Positions 32,694-44,988 of a DNA stretch of 64,000 bases are shown here, one piece after another. Position 1 is the stretch's first letter; each line of letters begins with the position of its first letter. Origin of the DNA: Rhizomys pruinosus (lineage: Eukaryota > Chordata > Mammalia > Rodentia > Spalacidae). A program made the position numbers and the translations under genes. Location of the stretch: the NCBI GenBank assembly GCA_009823505.1, contig VZQC01013876.1, forward strand, positions 977,132 to 1,041,131, given 5' to 3'. A model generated the notes under the pieces. That model saw only the letters and a list, made by a program, of their open reading frames with translations, was not told where the DNA came from and ran no database searches.

Positions 32694-32893
32694 GTTAGTA
32701 CTGATTGTTAACTAGACAAGATCTGGAATCCCCTAAGAGGCAAACCTCCAGCCAGGCTTGCGATGGATTATCTTGATCAGGTTAATAGTGGTGGGTGGAA
32801 AGACTCGTTCTCTAGGAAGGTGGCACCCTTCACTAGATTTGCATCCTGCACTACACAGAAGGACAGGCTAGCTGAGCACCTGGTGTACATCTC
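32694..32893 (+). repeat. ERVL-like LTR, 5' part
   Basis: tgatggttagtactgattgt, gtggtgggtggaaagac and gctagctgagcacc follow the ERVL-like LTR pattern of 4720-5070; it is cut off where the MaLR LTR starts. Confidence 0.5.
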
Positions 32894-33231
32894 TGTGGTG
32901 GTTTGAATGAGAATACCTCCCAGAAGGTCCAAGTATTTGAACACTTTGTCCCCAGATGGTGGCACTGCTTTTGGAGGCTTAGGAGGAATGGTCTCACCCC
33001 ACTGGGGGTGGGCTTTACCCTTGTCCCATTTCAAGTTTCTTTCTCTGCTTTCTGTGCCTGCTTGAGGATGTGAGGGCCTAGCTTTTCACTCTGGTTGCCT
33101 CTTGCACTTGCTCCCCTGTCATAATGTCACGATGGGCTCTTATTCCACTGAAACTGCAAGTCTGATAAACTCTTCCTTGTAAAGTTTGCCTTGATCACAG
33201 TGTTTATCACAACAGAAAAGCAACTAATCCA
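32894..33231 (+). repeat. MaLR (MT/ORR1-like) solo LTR, old
   Basis: tgtggtggtttgaatgagaa start, ctgggggtgggcttta, and a caactaatcca end. About 340 bp, clearly diverged from the young element at 22948-25055. No matching target repeat was found. Confidence 0.85.
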
Positions 33232-33239
33232 GATTTTTT

Positions 33240-33618
33240 TTAAATCTACAGAATCAGTAGTCTTTTTTATTTTTGAGCACATTTCAAACAACATTTCTTA
33301 ATCAAATTTAGACTCATTCTCCCATCCATGCCCAGCTCTCTACAGTCCCTCCTCCCTCCCAGAACTCATGGCTTCTGCAATACATGGTGAGTCCAGTCTT
33401 GCATCTCTTTCTCACTCTTTTTTTAACCTTTTCGATGCAGAAGTTTACTGTTTTAGTCTGTTCTTTGAACAGGTTTTTCTCCCTCTTTTTTGGTTCCCTT
33501 TAATTTTATGTTACTCTAAAATATGCATATATACACTCCACACATAAATCAAAATTACAAAGTCTGAGAATAAATTATAGGTTAATTCCAAAACACGTTT
33601 AGGGATTCACTTTTTTTT
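33240..33618 (-). repeat. L1 3' UTR, antisense
   Basis: ttttttatttttgagcacat is the reversed poly-A end. tttaattttatgttactcta is the complement of the ataaaattaaagg box seen in plus-strand L1 3' UTRs here. Confidence 0.75.
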
Positions 33619-33625
33619 ATGTTTA

Positions 33626-34030
33626 GGAACGAGTGGATGACAAAAATGTGGTACATCTACACAATGGAGTACTACTCAGCTGTAAAGAAGGATGACATCA
33701 TGAACTTTGCAGGTAAATGGATGGAACTCGAAGCCATTTTGCTAAGTTAAGTAACACAGTCCCAGAAAAACAAGCATCAAATGGCTTCCCTCATTTGTGG
33801 ATGCTAACACCAAATCCCTAGATGAAATGCAAGCTGAACAACATTATTGTTATATTTCTGTTTATCTGAAAGGAACTATGTTGTTATAATGTAAATCTCT
33901 TGGCGGGCTCTAGAGTTGATCCACCACTTACTTTCAGAATCTGTGATTGCTGTATATAAGTGTAAAGTATATATGCATATTTTAGAGTAATATAAAATTA
34001 AAGGAGGAAAATGTGAATTCCTAATCCACA
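33626..34030 (+). repeat. L1 ORF2 end and partial 3' UTR
   Basis: gagtggatgacaaaaatgtgg to gaggaaaatgtgaattccta. It covers the same UTR region as the preceding minus-strand piece, so the two are separate insertions, not a twin-primed one. The 3' terminus is missing. Confidence 0.8.
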
Positions 34031-34140
34031 TGTTTTAAAGGAGGGTGGCGCCATTTCCTCAACTTGGCTGTAGGACTACATGAAATGGCGGAAGCTAGGT
34101 GAGCATGTGCATTCCTCTTCTTCTGCTTCCTGACTGTGAT

Positions 34141-34169
34141 TCACGTGTGTGTATGTGTGTGTGTGTGTG
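34141..34169. repeat. (GT)n followed by G-run
   Basis: A short GT array passes into nine G residues (34169-34178), marking the tail of the adjoining B4. Confidence 0.85.
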
Positions 34170-34178
34170 GGGGGGGGA

Positions 34179-34635
34179 TTGGCATATGCACATATCCAGG
34201 TGTGCAACTAAACCCGTGCATGCAAAGCTGGAGGAGGATGTTGGGCATCTTCTATTACTCTCTTGTCAGTTCCCCCGAGACAGGGTCTCTCACGGACTGA
34301 ATCCGAAGCTTGCTACTTTGGCAAGCTACAAGGATGTACCTGGCTCCACCTCTCAACAATGTGGGTAAAGACCCACGAGGCCATGCCTGGCTTTTTTTTT
34401 ATTTTTTTTAATCTTTTCGAGACAGGGTCTCCCTGTAGCCCCAGCTGTCCTGGAACTCACTCTGTAGACCAGGCTGGCCTTGAACTCACAAAGATCCGCT
34501 TGCCTCTGTCTCCCAAGTGCTAGGATTAAAGGCATGCGCCACCATGCCTGGCTTCTACATACGTTCTAGGAATCTGAAGTCAGGACGTCTTGCCTTCACA
34601 GGAAATGTTCTTACCCACTGAGCCACATCTAGAGA
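34179..34635 (-). mobile_element. B4-type SINE, interrupted by a B1
   Basis: gcatatgcacatatccaggt, a B1-like middle, then ggaatctgaagtcaggacgt and ttacccactgagccacatc. Similar in organisation to 35471-35770. Confidence 0.65.
34391..34553 (-). mobile_element. B1 SINE
   Basis: Near-consensus minus-strand B1, tcgagacagggtctccctgt to gcgccaccatgcctggct, inside the B4. Confidence 0.95.
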
Positions 34636-35436
34636 TGGAGTGCGAACAACTGCCTCAAGCTCCTGGTGCTTTGACTCCCCTACCATGATGGACTGAGCTC
34701 CAGACCTGTGACTCAAAAAATGAGCTCTTTCTCTTTTTTGTCAGGGTAATAGCTAGAATATGCAAAATGTGGATACAGGCACTATATCACTTAAGTGGAT
34801 GTACCATTGGGTTTGAATGTATTTCAACTATTAGAGATTTTAATATTATACACATAAATTTATGTTTAAATTCTTAAATACTGAACATAAAATGTCAAAA
34901 AGTGCAGATAACACTGAAGAGTATGCTACACTACTTAAATGAAAGCAGGATTGCATTAGGCTTTATTCTAATTTGGAAGCACTAAGAAAACATCATACTG
35001 TGGATTTCTTTGAATCACTTAAACATCTGGAGCATGCTCTCCATGAAAGAGGAAACCAAGACTAATTTTATTATGACTAGTTTCATGCTGGCGGAATTTT
35101 CACTTCATTAAATGTTGTCTAAGTATAGATACAAAAGTACTGGTTTAGAATGATATAGAAGTCTGATATGTCAAGTTTTTCTTTTTACAAAATTAAATTG
35201 CCTGTCATATCTTTGCTTATCTTTATGTTGTTAAGGGTTTTTTTTAGATACTTTTGGAATTATAGTTATCAACCACTTTTGTGAGGAAAAAAGACATGAA
35301 TTGTCTGTTATCAAGGAAATGTCATTTTTATGAGGAAGCAATTTTGACTTGACAGTTAAGAGACACTTCCTATTGTAAGACATAGAAGGTCACTTTGGAG
35401 GTCAGTTTGGAGGATGAGAAAGTGCACTGAGGGGTT

Positions 35437-35437
<1 letters not shown>
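34636..35437. other. Unique AT-rich intron sequence
   Basis: The first 100 bp may be the end of another LTR (atgatggactgagctccag); the rest holds nothing recognised. Confidence 0.45.

Positions 35438-35470
<33 letters not shown>
35438..35470. repeat. (GT)n microsatellite
   Basis: About 16 GT units at the tail of the adjoining B4. Confidence 0.95.
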
Positions 35471-35473
<3 letters not shown>

Positions 35474-35770
35474 GCACATATCCGAGCGTGCAACTAAACA
35501 TGTGCAAGCAGAGCCAGAGGAGAATGGTGGTGTCTTCTGTTGGTTTCCCTGAGACAGAGACATCAACTGATCCTGAAGCTTGCTGCTTTGACTAGGCTGG
35601 CTGGCCAGCAGGCTGCAAGTGTGTACCTGGCTCCAGCTTCCACCACTGCGCATACAGACCCATGAGACCATGCCTGGCTTTTAAGTGGGTTCTGGGAATC
35701 CGAACTCAGGAACTCTTGCCTTCACAGCAAATGTTGTCATCCACTAAGCTGTGTTCCAAACCCCAGGAAT
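35471..35770 (-). mobile_element. B4-type SINE
   Basis: tgcacatatccgagcgtgca to atccactaagctgtgttcc; uninterrupted copy of the same repeat as 34179-34635. Confidence 0.65.
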
Positions 35771-36372
35771 TCTATTCTGAGAACCTTTGTTTATTCTGTG
35801 AAATTGGAAGCAACAGATTGGGCATAGTGTGCAGTGCATGGTGTGTAATGAATATTCACTGAATTTGAAGATGAATGAAAGCTAAGTGGGAACATTTGAG
35901 TTAGTATTGATAGAGGCTGTGAAAGGGAATTGACCTATGAAATGGAGTGAGGTTGCCACTCAGCACTGGGAGCCCATTTTGAGGCTGGGGATCAAATGAT
36001 TTTAGCAGAACCAATCTGTCTTAATTCCCTTTGCCAACAGTGCTCCCTGCAAGAAAGGAGAAAACAGTTGATCCATGTTTAAGGTTTTGTCAAATGATTG
36101 TGGCACAAATACTTAGGGATAAGGGAGTTTCAATTTTAGACAGAATGTGACTGAAATACAGACTGTGGAATCTAAACTGGATTAGGAAGAAAGTAAAGCA
36201 AGATGAGGCTTGTAGATGGACAGAAAATAGAAGTGTCAGTTGTGGATGTCCAAGATAATATAAGACAGGCTGTATAGCAAGAGTCTTGTTATTATACGAA
36301 TGAGCTAGAAGGGAGAGGAGAGTCCGGGGTGCATCAATTATTTCTTTCTCTGACTCTGTCTCTGTGTCTCTT

Positions 36373-36377
<5 letters not shown>
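35771..36377. other. Unique intron sequence
   Basis: No feature was recognised. Confidence 0.5.

Positions 36378-36410
<33 letters not shown>
36378..36410. repeat. (CA)n microsatellite
   Basis: About 16 CA units followed by tatgtgtgtatgtgt. Confidence 0.95.
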
Positions 36411-36413
<3 letters not shown>

Positions 36414-37212
36414 GTGTGTATGTGTAATATACATTTAAATCTTATATACATACATCTGTATACACATCTTTATTTATAAACAAATAGTGCTACTGAAAGT
36501 ATATAAGTTTTATTTCCTCAAGTCATTCAATCTTGTTTCTGAAATTTTAGTATGTTCACTTGTGTGGGTCCTGTTGGACTTTACTAGGAATTCAAAACTA
36601 CTACAGTCAAACAATGAAGAAATATCATTCTAGGGTTATTTACACTGTGGAGAAACATTTATATGACAAATATTACTTAACAGTACTTGAGAACTGAAAT
36701 GACTAACCATATTTTTTTTTTTCTGTGCAAGAAAACCTTACTGAACAAATGTTTGTCAACTAAGATCATGAAAAAACATCCTAAATAGAGGAGGTATTGG
36801 ATAAAGTCCTAGCATTATTTATGCTGGTTTAGGTGTGGGAAACTTCAGAAGAAAAGAAAATAGAAATCAGATTCCACAAACAGATCTTTTAGTGGATTTA
36901 CCTGTGAGCAAAGGGAGTTCTCACAGTATTCAGGTGCCTAGAAATTGCCAGCAGGTAGAGATTAGCTATGTTTTATAGCTTCTGAATTTCTGGGTGGCTG
37001 TATCATACTAATGTAGGTTTTCTTTCAAAGCTTGTGAAATTTTCGTTTCAGGACAAGGAATTCTAATATTTTTAACCTCCACCTCCTACACGCTGTAAGA
37101 CTTTCATTTACTAAAAGGCCCCACCTGATGCATTCTGGAACCTGATACCTGGGGGCAGCGGAAACCCTTTCCTCTCTTTGGCCAACTCTCTTTGGCCTTC
37201 CTTTGTCCTGAT
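36411..37212. other. Unique AT-rich intron sequence
   Basis: No feature was recognised. Confidence 0.5.
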
Positions 37213-37437
37213 TTTTTTTAATTTTATTTATTTTTGTATGTGTATGAATGTATTGTCTGCATGTAGGTTTGTGCATCCGTGTCGTGCAATGCCACAGAGG
37301 TCAGAACAGGGTGTGGGTTTCCCCTGGAACTGGAGTTAAAGACGGTTCTCAGCCGTCATGTGGGTGCTGGGGATCGAACCTGGGTTCTCTGCAAGAACAG
37401 TTGGCACTCTTAACCACTAGGCCATCTCTCCAGTCCC
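37213..37437 (-). mobile_element. B2 SINE, short form
   Basis: Minus-strand B2 without the internal duplication (ggaactggagttaaagacgg). Target repeats tgtcctgatt / tgccctgatt. Confidence 0.93.
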
Positions 37438-38069
37438 CTGCCCTGATTCTTTTAAACTAGCAAATGTGAAAAGGATGCGAGGTAAGAACCCAGCCAATGG
37501 GGCAAAGACACAGTACACAGACCTACTGGGACTTCTAAAATATTCTTGGGGAATGAAGTCCTTAAACATGATTGAACCAACTTCAATGAGATATGTGGTC
37601 AAGTGCAGGCAAGCTGTTCATGAAGTTCTTGAGGCTTGGAGGCCAGTCACCGTTGTCATATTGGGTTATTATTTTGATTGTTTCTCACCAAGTGTGGTGC
37701 CTAAGATACACGCTCAGTGATGCCTACTGCCTTGGGCCAGGTTTCAGGGAAGCAAAGAGTAAGTTATCTCTTGAGAAGAGAGAAGTAGGAAGAGAAAATT
37801 AGAAAGCTAAGGCACATGTGCTCCCATGTGGAGAACGCATTGATCCCTGGGAACAGTGGAACATAAATCCACCATGGTGTTACCCAGGCTGAGGCAAACA
37901 GATTGTCTTTTTTCACTCTTGACGAGCTTAGAAGAGAAGAAATGGGTAGCAGTTCTTCCTTTTGGTTGAGGGAGGTTCCCTGGAAAAGGATTCCCTTTGG
38001 AGCCTTTATCAGTTAGAATTTAGAATCGCTGGGGGATGGGTACACTTTCTTCATATATAACTTTTTAAA
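37438..38069. other. Unique intron sequence
   Basis: Slightly GC-richer than average; open frames at 37466-37802 lack motifs and overlap in several phases. Confidence 0.45.
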
Positions 38070-38289
38070 AGTATTTATTTTTTATTTAGGTGAATGTGTG
38101 TATTTGTGGGAGTGTATGCCATGTGTGTGCTGTGTGTGTAGTGGCTCTCACAAAGGCCAGAGGGGAGTGTTGGATACTCTGGAGCTAGAGTTACACTCAT
38201 TTGGGAGCCAACCAATATGAATGCTGGGAACTAAATTTGGGTCCTCTGTAAGAGCAGCAACTATTCATAACCTCTGAGCTTCTCCAGAC
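38070..38289 (-). mobile_element. B2/B3 SINE (old)
   Basis: gaatgctgggaactaaatttg and tcataacctctgagcttctcc mark the tRNA-like end on the minus strand. Confidence 0.75.
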
Positions 38290-38359
38290 CAAATATACAC
38301 GAGAAGGAGGGACAAGACAACATTGATTATAGAGGAAAGGTTTTAACTTGATTTTTTTC

Positions 38360-38603
38360 ATTGTTTGTATACATGTTATGTGAGAGTACCTGGGCACGTT
38401 GAAATCAGAGGCTGAGTATCAGGTGTCTTTCTTGATCATTTCTCATCCACTAGTCTGGATGGCCAGTGAACCCACAGGATTCTCCTGGGGTTTCAGGCAT
38501 GCACTGCCATATGCAGATACCTTACATGAGTACCAAGGATCTGAACCTAGGTCTTGATGCTTACAAAACAAGCATTTTACTCACTGAGCCATATCCCCAG
38601 CCC
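38360..38603 (-). mobile_element. B4-type SINE (old)
   Basis: ctcctggggtttcaggcatgc and ttactcactgagccatatcc with the ID-like end. Confidence 0.65.
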
Positions 38604-39059
38604 CAGATCTTAACTTTGAAGAGCAAGTTGAACAACCTTAGTTACTTTAATTTCCGTAGAAACTTAATTCTGTAGTCTTAAGTCTGACTGCTAATTATTT
38701 TTTCCTTTGTAGAAAAAAAAAAAGCAAGCAAACCAACCGACCAAACAAACAAAGCCATTTTAAGCTTTCCCCAGCTTTCTAATGACAGAATTAAAACTAA
38801 TAAAGAGGTGGTTCATGGGTATCTTACAGAGGCTAATAGCAAAATATGCACAATTAAAATAAAAGGGGTTCTAATGAGAATAAACAAATCATTTAAGTAG
38901 GCTATGTTTTAGGCTGCTAAGGAAATGGAGAAGAAAAGCCAATATTTTCTTTCTGAGAAATTTTAATTATATGTGACAACACATAAAGCAAAGGAGTTGA
39001 TGAAATCTACTAACTTATTTAAAAATACATAATAATCCATAAATCATTAAAAAATATAA
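38604..39059. other. Unique AT-rich intron sequence
   Basis: Holds a short (AAAC/CAAC)n patch at 38719-38750; nothing else was recognised. Confidence 0.45.
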
Positions 39060-39286
39060 GTCATGAAGGAGCTATTTGCAGTTGATGGCTACTAGGAGAG
39101 GTAGAGCCATTTCTTTGAGGGTGTGGCCATTACTAGGTGGCCTCTGTTCCAGTGGATGGCCCCAAACCCACAGGCATATGGGCAATACTAATTGGATTTA
39201 GTGGGTTATAAAAAAAAGACATGAAGTTGGGAAGGAAGGAGTTGTAAGAGGAAAATGGGGGGGAGGATATGATCAACATACATTGA

Positions 39287-39292
<6 letters not shown>
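39060..39292 (+). repeat. L1 (Lx-like) 3' end
   Basis: gcagttgatggctactagga, agtgggttataaaaaaaag, gacatgaagttgggaagg and gatatgatcaacatacattg form the Lx-type 3' terminus. Confidence 0.65.

Positions 39293-39325
<33 letters not shown>
39291..39325. repeat. (TA)n microsatellite
   Basis: About 16 TA units after the L1 end. Confidence 0.95.
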
Positions 39326-39327
<2 letters not shown>

Positions 39328-39329
39328 CT

Positions 39330-39375
39330 TTTTTGTATTTAAAAAACATTTGTTAATTATCTATGTGTTTGTATG

Positions 39376-39418
<43 letters not shown>

Positions 39419-39583
39419 AGGCCACATGTACGTTGGTGCCTGCATAGGTTTGGAGGGTGCTGGATCCTCTGGAACTGCAGCTATAAGTGGTTGTGAGCCA
39501 TTTAAGGTACGTGGTGAGAGCCAAGCTTGGATCCTCTGAAAGAGGAGCAAAGCCACTTAACTGGTGACCTATCACTCTGGGAC
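39330..39583 (-). mobile_element. B2/B3 SINE with (GT)n inside
   Basis: Minus-strand SINE whose tail contains a 20-unit GT array (39377-39417); ggaactgcagctataagtgg and gccacttaactggtgacc mark the body. Confidence 0.75.
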
Positions 39584-39619
39584 CACATGCATGAACTTTT
39601 CAATGAATCAATTGAAAAC

Positions 39620-40420
39620 ATTACTCTGCATTTGAGCAGTTGTAGAACTCTCTACTAATCTCCACTGGTTGCAAAAAGAAGCTTCTTTGATTAGTGGTGA
39701 GAAGTACACTTGTCTGTAAATGTAAGGATACATATTTAAAATACAGTAAGAATTACGTTGGTCTGGGGAGGTGACAGACACAGCCTTTTCTTTACAATCT
39801 ATAACCTCTCCAGTCATATGTAGTGTATTTGGCTTTGTTTACAGCACCACACATGAATTTCCTCTGATCGAGCAGGTCTTAGGTACAATTAGACAATTGT
39901 TGATTAGCTCCAAGATAAAAGTGCCACTGTTGCCTCAATAGAGCTAGTTTGCTGGGCCACTGGGCTGGGTAGGACCACTGATTGGTTTTCTCTCTTGGCA
40001 GCTTGCACACTATCCTCTGATACCATGAGAGCTAGTTTTCAGGAAGGAGGCTTACTAGTCAGTTCCAGCTCGATTGCTGAAGTCCTGTGTCCAAAATGTG
40101 GCCTGTCTTCAGCATGAGGGTCTTACCTTCAAATTCTGGGAGGCAATCAAGGGCTGTGGCAATAGCCTCAATTGTTTTGTGAGTCTCTTGGACTACCCCA
40201 ACCAACAAATTGAAGGGAGGTTTCCAATGCATGGCACTGATATTTTTGTTCTTATATGATCTTCAACTGTACATATTCACTCCTATATATTTTGTATGTA
40301 TAGTTTTCAGCATGCTTTTGAATTAATAATATATTTGCTGCTGATTTTTCACACATGACACATCTCAAATACAATCTCTACATGTAAGGCTCAGGGAATA
40401 TAATGGAATGGGGGCGGCAA
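39620..40420 (-). repeat. L1 3' UTR, antisense
   Basis: Parallel to 56130-56990 in the large minus-strand L1: ggatacatatttaaaatac, gatgagtggtga-like segment and gggaggcaatcaagggctgtg are shared. Confidence 0.7.
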
Positions 40421-40439
40421 GAGTATTAACACATCTGTC

Positions 40440-41217
40440 AAGTCTCACCAGTGAAGCTTCCTCATGTAATGGAAGGTAATTAACCCAGACAGCTACAACT
40501 GGCCAGAGTGCAGAGAATAAGAGACTTCAGACAGCTTATACCTAAATAGAACACTTATGTCAAACTTTTGCCACCCAGGGCTCAGGGATCATTGCTGAAA
40601 AGGGGGCAGAAAGACTGCAAGAGCCATTTGTATTGGAAGACAAGGAGACAGAGTTTACCAGGACACTGGAAAGTTGCTCATATGAACTTACAGTAATGGT
40701 AAGAGAATGCAAAAGACTCATGCAAGCTAAAACCAGACAAAAAGCTAGCATAGAAGTGGTCAAATGGGTAAGAAGTCGCAACTTTAGCTGAGGAACTATT
40801 GGCTACTGCTGACTACTTAGAAGAGAGAAGAGTTGGTCTTTTTGAGACAGTTTCCCTGTAGCCCCAGCTGTCCTGGAACTTGTTATGTAGACCAGGCTGG
40901 CCTTGAACTCACAGAGATCTGCCTGCCTCTACTTCCTGAGGGCTGGGATTAAAGGTGTGCACTGCCACACCTGGCTTTGAGTTGGTCTTCTTTAAGGGAG
41001 TGAGGCTAGATAGGCTGACCAGGCTCCAGTGAATGGACTCACACACAGGAACATTTGGGTCAGAAACTTGGCTCAATAGGCTTTAACATATATGACAGAA
41101 TGCATTAATCCAGTGGGAGAGGTATGGGGTATGTGCAGATAGTGGAGGGGATCTAAATATCATCAGGATGTATTGTATGGAATTTGCAAATTCAGTAAAA
41201 ATAAATAAAAATTAAGC
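40440..41217 (+). repeat. L1 (Lx-like) 3' UTR, split by a B1
   Basis: gctgaaaagggggcagaaag and later ttaacatatatgacagaatg to cagtaaaaataaataaaaat; same terminus as 42195-42690. Confidence 0.7.
40841..40978 (-). mobile_element. B1 SINE
   Basis: Perfect 11-bp target duplication gagttggtctt at 40830-40840 and 40979-40989. Confidence 0.95.
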
Positions 41218-41599
41218 ATAAAAAGAATAAAATATCAATGACAAGGAAAATCATCTTCAAATTCATTAGTTATTTTAGACAGATATGTTTTATGGGTAAA
41301 TTGCTTTTTTGCCCTTTTATTTTCAGGGATGCAGATCGAAATCAAAGCCTTATGCATCCTAGGCCATTTACCATTGGGCTATCTCCTGGACTTTAATGAA
41401 CTTTTGGAACTTACAAACACTCCATGATCTGTGTGGCTTTTGCTACTACTGTTGGTCCTGAGTAAAGATACAATCTTGCTCCTTCCCTCTGCTATGTGGC
41501 TCAAAACTTAGGTTTATTATATTGATTTTCAAATAATTCAGCATATTATACTCATGACGATTTGTTGACACAGAGAATGCTTGGCTCTACCCCACGGTT
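41218..41599. other. Unique intron sequence
   Basis: No feature was recognised. Confidence 0.5.
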
Positions 41600-41780
41600 T
41601 TTTTTTTTTTTGTTTGTTTTGTTTTGCTTTGTTTTGTTTTTTGAGACAGGGTCTCCCTTTAGTCCCAGCTAGCTGGTCTGGAGCTCAATATGTAGACCAG
41701 GCTGGCCTTGAACTCACAGAGATCAGCCTGCCTCTGCCTCCCGAGTGCTGGGATTAAAGGCGTGTGTCACCACGCCTTCC
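41600..41780 (-). mobile_element. B1 SINE with (GTTTT)n tail
   Basis: T-rich tail, then ttgagacagggtctcccttta to gtgtgtcaccacgccttccc. Confidence 0.93.
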
Positions 41781-42194
41781 CATAATAAAAGTTGCTGACA
41801 TTGGAAATCTCACCAAGCTTATCATTGACTTAGTTTCCACCTGTGTACTGTTCCTTCTTGTATTTTTAACATTTTTATCACCTGTCTAGTTAACTCCTAT
41901 TTGAATACTTTCAATCTTAGCTAAATGGTACCATGAAAGAGAGACCATCCTTGCTTGTTCTATCTGGAGTAAGCTTCCTGATTTTTTTTTTTTTAATTTC
42001 AGCATTCCATTCTCCAATTTCCAAGTGAAAAGTAATTTGCCTGTTTATGTATTCACTATCTGTTCTTTCCCAAGATCTGAAAATTCATTAAGGGAAGGCG
42101 ATTCTACATACATAATTTTAAATGGGAGATGTTTTTATAACTGGTAAATGAAAAATCCTCAATACATGTGCATCAAAAATAAGCAATTGCTCAC
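41781..42194. other. Unique intron sequence
   Basis: No feature was recognised. Confidence 0.5.
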
Positions 42195-42690
42195 ACAACA
42201 AAACTCCACATAGGACTGGGGAAATGGGCAGCAGGCTCCAACACTAGCGAGGAACAACTGGCAATTGATTACTAATGGGTGAGGGAGAGTATATCTTCTT
42301 TAAGAGGTAGACTCTAGCCGAGCATGGTGGCACACGCCTTTAATCCTAGCACTCGGGAGGCAGAGGCAGGCGGATCTTTGTGAGTTTAAGGCCAGCCTGG
42401 TCTACAGAGTGAGTTCCAGGACAGCTGGGGCTACAGGGAGACCCTGTCTCAAAAAGACAAAAAAAAAAAAAAAAGAGGTAGACTCTAGACAGGGTGACTA
42501 GACTCTAGTGGACGACCTTGTACCCAGGAACATCTAGGTACAAAAGCTTGACTAGTTAGGTCTTAACATATATGGCAGAATGCATGAAATCTGCTCGGGT
42601 GGGGGAGCTATGAGGAAGCTTGGGTAGCGGAGGGGTTCTCAATATGGTTAAAATTTATTGTCTGAAAATAAAACTTGTTAAAAATATACA
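42195..42690 (+). repeat. L1 (Lx-like) 3' end, split by a B1
   Basis: ggcaattgattactaatggg, then B1, then cttaacatatatggcagaat, a G-rich patch and gtctgaaaataaaacttgtt. Confidence 0.7.
42318..42472 (+). mobile_element. B1 SINE, near consensus
   Basis: Full-length with A15 tail; target repeat agaggtagactcta at 42304-42317 and again after the tail. Confidence 0.95.
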
Positions 42691-42721
42691 TTAAAGTAAA
42701 TTTAAAAATAAGCAGTAAAGT

Positions 42722-42785
42722 GCAGGGGATGTAATATAATGGTAGAGAATTTGCAAGATCCTGGGTTTGAGTCACAGCACTGATT
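42722..42785 (+). mobile_element. ID-type SINE fragment
   Basis: gggatgtaatataatggtag to ctgggtttgagtcacagcac follows the ID element. Confidence 0.6.
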
Positions 42786-43136
42786 AATTACTAACACCAT
42801 AGACTACTAATTATTGTCAAACTGTCTCATAAACAGTTCCCTACACATATATTAAGCTGAATTCCCAAATAAAAATATCTGCTCATTTGCTTTAAATTCC
42901 ATATACCTTTTTATATATACCAGATGGATTCCATTATGTTGCAAGCAGGTTCAGGTGCTATTTTTTGAAGCATCTCTACCCATTTTAGAAGAGGCATGGA
43001 ATTTCAGTTTTTTGATATTACCTAGGAATTTTTCATAGAAATAGAACAAGGGTAAAAAGAAAAAAGTGAGCCACCTATTTAAGGAAAGTGCATTATGCTG
43101 GTGCGGGAATGACTTGGTGTGCCCTCTGGAGTGCCC
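42786..43136. other. Unique intron sequence
   Basis: No feature was recognised. Confidence 0.5.
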
Positions 43137-43252
43137 TTTTTGTTTATTTTGAGACAGTTTTACACTGTACAGTGGCTCAGGCTGGCCTTGAACTCATGGC
43201 AATCTTCAGTGTCCCCAAGCTGAGATTACAGGACTGCATGAACACACCCGGC
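43137..43252 (-). mobile_element. B1 SINE (old)
   Basis: ttttgagacagttttacactg and ctcaggctggccttgaactc with a decayed 5' end. Confidence 0.8.
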
Positions 43253-43332
43253 TTGGGTTGTACTGTTTTGTTGTTGTTGTTGTTTCTAGAGGTTTTCTTG
43301 TTTGCATTTTAATCTGTTGAAGATCTTCTGGT

Positions 43333-43470
43333 GAGATGGCACAAAAGGTTAAAGACATTTGCTGCTCATCTGGTCCACAAGACCCATGTAAATATCGAAG
43401 GAGAGAGCTAACTCAACGAATTCGCCCTCTTACCTCCACACACATACCATGTAATGTGTGCACACTCCCA
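43333..43470 (+). mobile_element. B3 SINE (diverged)
   Basis: ggtgagatggcacaaaaggtt, aaagacatttgctgc, ggagagagctaactcaac, then a CA-rich tail. Confidence 0.65.
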
Positions 43471-43520
43471 AACATACATATCATGCTCCCACATATATCA
43501 TGGACACACACATGCACACA

Positions 43521-43560
43521 ATGTACATACATACATACATTCATACATACATATACATAT
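43521..43560. repeat. (CATA)n microsatellite
   Basis: About eight tetranucleotide units with one interruption. Confidence 0.9.
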
Positions 43561-44976
43561 TTTTATACTAAGTAATTTTTTAGAGTGTTTCATGGCTCAT
43601 ATGGTCTGACTGGGAGAACATTTCAAGTACTCCCTGTTCTAAGTACTCTTGGGGAGAATGTGCATACCACCACTTTTGGTTCAGTGTTCTATAAGTATCT
43701 CTTAGGACCATTTGGTCTACAGTATTGTTTAACTCCATTGTTTCTTGTTCTTTGATCAGTCTTAAGGGTAAAAAGAAACTGAAATCCCCAATTATTACTA
43801 TATTAGGGGCTATCTTTTAACATGATAAAATGAAAAAGTCAGAAGACTATAAATCAAGGTCACTCTAGGTCACTCTATAGAGGTGGTTAATAAAATCCAA
43901 CTGAAATTGAACATAGGCTCCCTTACTGAATTGGTGGGCCTTGGCATAGGATAGGAATCTCTTTGAAGGAAGTATGAGTTTCACGGCTTTGTCCACAGAG
44001 GCCCTTCCTTATGAGGATTAGATTTTAGATACTGGGGTTGAGATTATGGCTGTCTCTCTTAGATGGTCCAACTCCCCTCCTGTGTTTCCCTCCTCTCTCT
44101 GTCATTTTAGGACTTTTCCACGAAAGAAAATGATTAAACAACATTACAATCTAAGAGATAGCTAAATATTAGATTATAACAAAGTTCATTTACAAATATT
44201 TTCCAATTTCTTGTAGAAGAAGAGAAACTAACAGACACATCAGGGTTGCTGTAAAGATGAGTCAATAGATCTGTCCGATTCCTCCTTCTTTCATCAGTAG
44301 TTAAGCATTATGTAAGGCAATACTAGAAATAGAAAGTCACAAAAAATCCAGTTTGGACTAGTTCAGGGATATTCTATGAAGTAGAGGATAATAAGTTCAT
44401 CACTGACAGAGCCACAAACTAAGATTGTATCTTGAGTACATGCTCCTTTGGAGGTAACTCTCCACATTACCCCACAATAACCTGTATTTCTTCACTCTTC
44501 TACCATACATAGTAAGGTCTCATAGAACTAGACATTGGGATGTAGTATATGAAACTTCCACGGAAGAGAATGATGGTAAATAAAGGATAGTTGCATGTTT
44601 ATAGCTTAAAAAAGAGTCAGAGGTAGGATAGTCTAATTTGCATTTGTGGACAAGCAAGTATTCTTTTGTAATTTGAAGTATGACATACAGGGTATTGCTG
44701 AAAGATAATTCCTGGGCATTTTCCTTGAGCATGATTGTGCTCAGTATTCAATGAGCTTGCCTTTGCAAAGTAGACATTGAAGCATTTTCCAAAAAGGAAT
44801 GAATGACCTGTTATTCATAACTTGTGTAATTGAGTTTAATCACTAATTCACTTGCAAACACTTATTTTACACCTACTGTGCACGATGCAGATATGCACTT
44901 TGACTCTCAGCAGCTCCATAATCATTGCCAGACACAGACAGTTTAGTGGGCTATAAAAAAAGCAATTCATGCTAAG
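43561..44976. other. Unique intron sequence
   Basis: 1.4 kb without a recognised gene or repeat. A duplicated caaggtcactctaggtcactc lies at 43856-43876. At 44860-44900 ttattttacacctactgtgc may be a mammal-wide relic. Confidence 0.5.
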
Positions 44977-44988
44977 AGAAATTGTGTC

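Noticed and set aside
33240..34030. Second twin-primed L1
   Set aside because: The inverted and direct parts cover the same 3' UTR region instead of adjoining segments, so they are two insertions.
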